Shown one piece after another: positions 63,884 to 64,000 of a stretch of 64,000 nucleotides of DNA. How positions within the stretch are numbered: the first letter of the stretch is position 1; each line of letters begins with the position of its first letter. The position numbers and the translations under genes were made by a program. Under the pieces are notes generated by a model. That model was not told the DNA's origin, searched no databases, and was given only the letters and a program-made list of their open reading frames with translations. Source of the DNA: QVMG01 sp032073245 (GTDB lineage Bacteria; Bacteroidota; Bacteroidia; Bacteroidales; Tannerellaceae); the NCBI GenBank assembly GCA_032073245.1, contig DAMANX010000014.1:66697-130696 (forward strand). Direction: 5' to 3'.

Positions 63884-64000
63884 ATTATCATTTTGTCAAA
63901 AATGAGCATGAATTTTCCTTTATACGCGCATGTAAAATGATTTACACGCATAGTACATGACAAAAAATAGCTCCCTTCTAAGTTTCGTGTTTGATCGATC
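63884..64000 (-). repeat. Structured ~115-nt element, copy B
   Basis: Read on the minus strand it begins GATCGATCAAACACGAAA, contains TATTTTTTGTCATGTAC then ATGCGTGTAAA, and ends AAATTCATGC and TTGACAAAATGATA. It matches copy A (6785-6905) along its length with scattered substitutions and gives a clean inner stem GCGTGTAAA-TCAT-TTTACATGC with one G-T wobble. It points toward copy A and is cut by the window end on its 5' side. Confidence 0.7.

Noticed and set aside
1..64000. CRISPR array, tRNA, rRNA or transposase gene
   Set aside because: I looked for regularly spaced direct repeats, tRNA-like cloverleaf ends and insertion-sequence transposases and saw none; the repeats present are palindromic and irregularly placed.

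Overview
The window is AT-rich DNA from a member of the Bacteroidales, most likely a gut Bacteroides or Parabacteroides relative. The evidence is a SusC/SusD pair driven by an ECF sigma factor and a FecR anti-sigma factor, a hybrid two-component sensor, many lipoprotein glycosidases, candidate TAnnTTTG promoter boxes, start codons mostly lacking strong Shine-Dalgarno sequences, and secreted proteins with Por-type C-terminal tails. The species cannot be fixed from sequence reading alone.

Layout. (1) 1-6.1 kb: a large secreted protein cut by the left edge, an AraC-type regulator and a tyrosine recombinase. A perfect 20-bp inverted repeat flanks the regulator, so this could be a DNA-inversion switch. 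(2) 6.1-7.1 kb: a long gene-free stretch holding several repeats, one of which returns in inverted orientation at the right edge. (3) 7.1-14 kb: a beta-propeller lipoprotein, an unrecognised conserved enzyme-like protein, a small amidase module with a membrane peptide and a decayed lipoprotein gene, and a GH3 glycosidase. Intergenic gaps are filled with several families of hairpin repeats. (4) 14-29.5 kb: polysaccharide utilisation locus 1, made of an oxidoreductase, ECF sigma, FecR, an STN-type SusC, SusD, an alpha-galactosidase-like protein, a chimeric protein ending in a GH89 C-terminal domain, and a GH123/DUF6067-like hydrolase. (5) 29.5-40 kb: a visibly more GC-rich island with two paralogous membrane-anchored AraC regulators and three large secreted proteins with Por-like C-termini, plus a nested palindrome with perfect 62-bp arms. 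(6) 40-64 kb: carbohydrate locus 2, made of GH3, a TonB-dependent receptor, a TlpA-type thioredoxin lipoprotein, a hybrid two-component regulator, a ROK sugar kinase, a NagB-like deaminase, an MFS sugar permease, GH18, three ThuA-like proteins, GH9, a HGSNAT-like (DUF5009) membrane acetyltransferase and a GH20-like hydrolase.

How it works together. Locus 1 looks like a trans-envelope-signalled import system: the SusC STN domain signals through FecR to the ECF factor. Locus 2 looks like an amino-sugar-containing glycan system. GH18, GH9, GH20 and GH3 would trim the glycan, the receptor and MFS permease would move it, and the ROK kinase and deaminase would feed the sugar into central metabolism. 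The adjacent membrane acetyltransferase and GH20-like hydrolase suggest an acetylate-then-cleave step analogous to lysosomal heparan sulfate breakdown; this is inference.

Most novel candidates: the acetyltransferase/GH20 pair, the GH89-tail chimera, the possible AraC inversion switch, the ~115-nt structured element at both ends of a 57-kb segment, and the nested palindromes.
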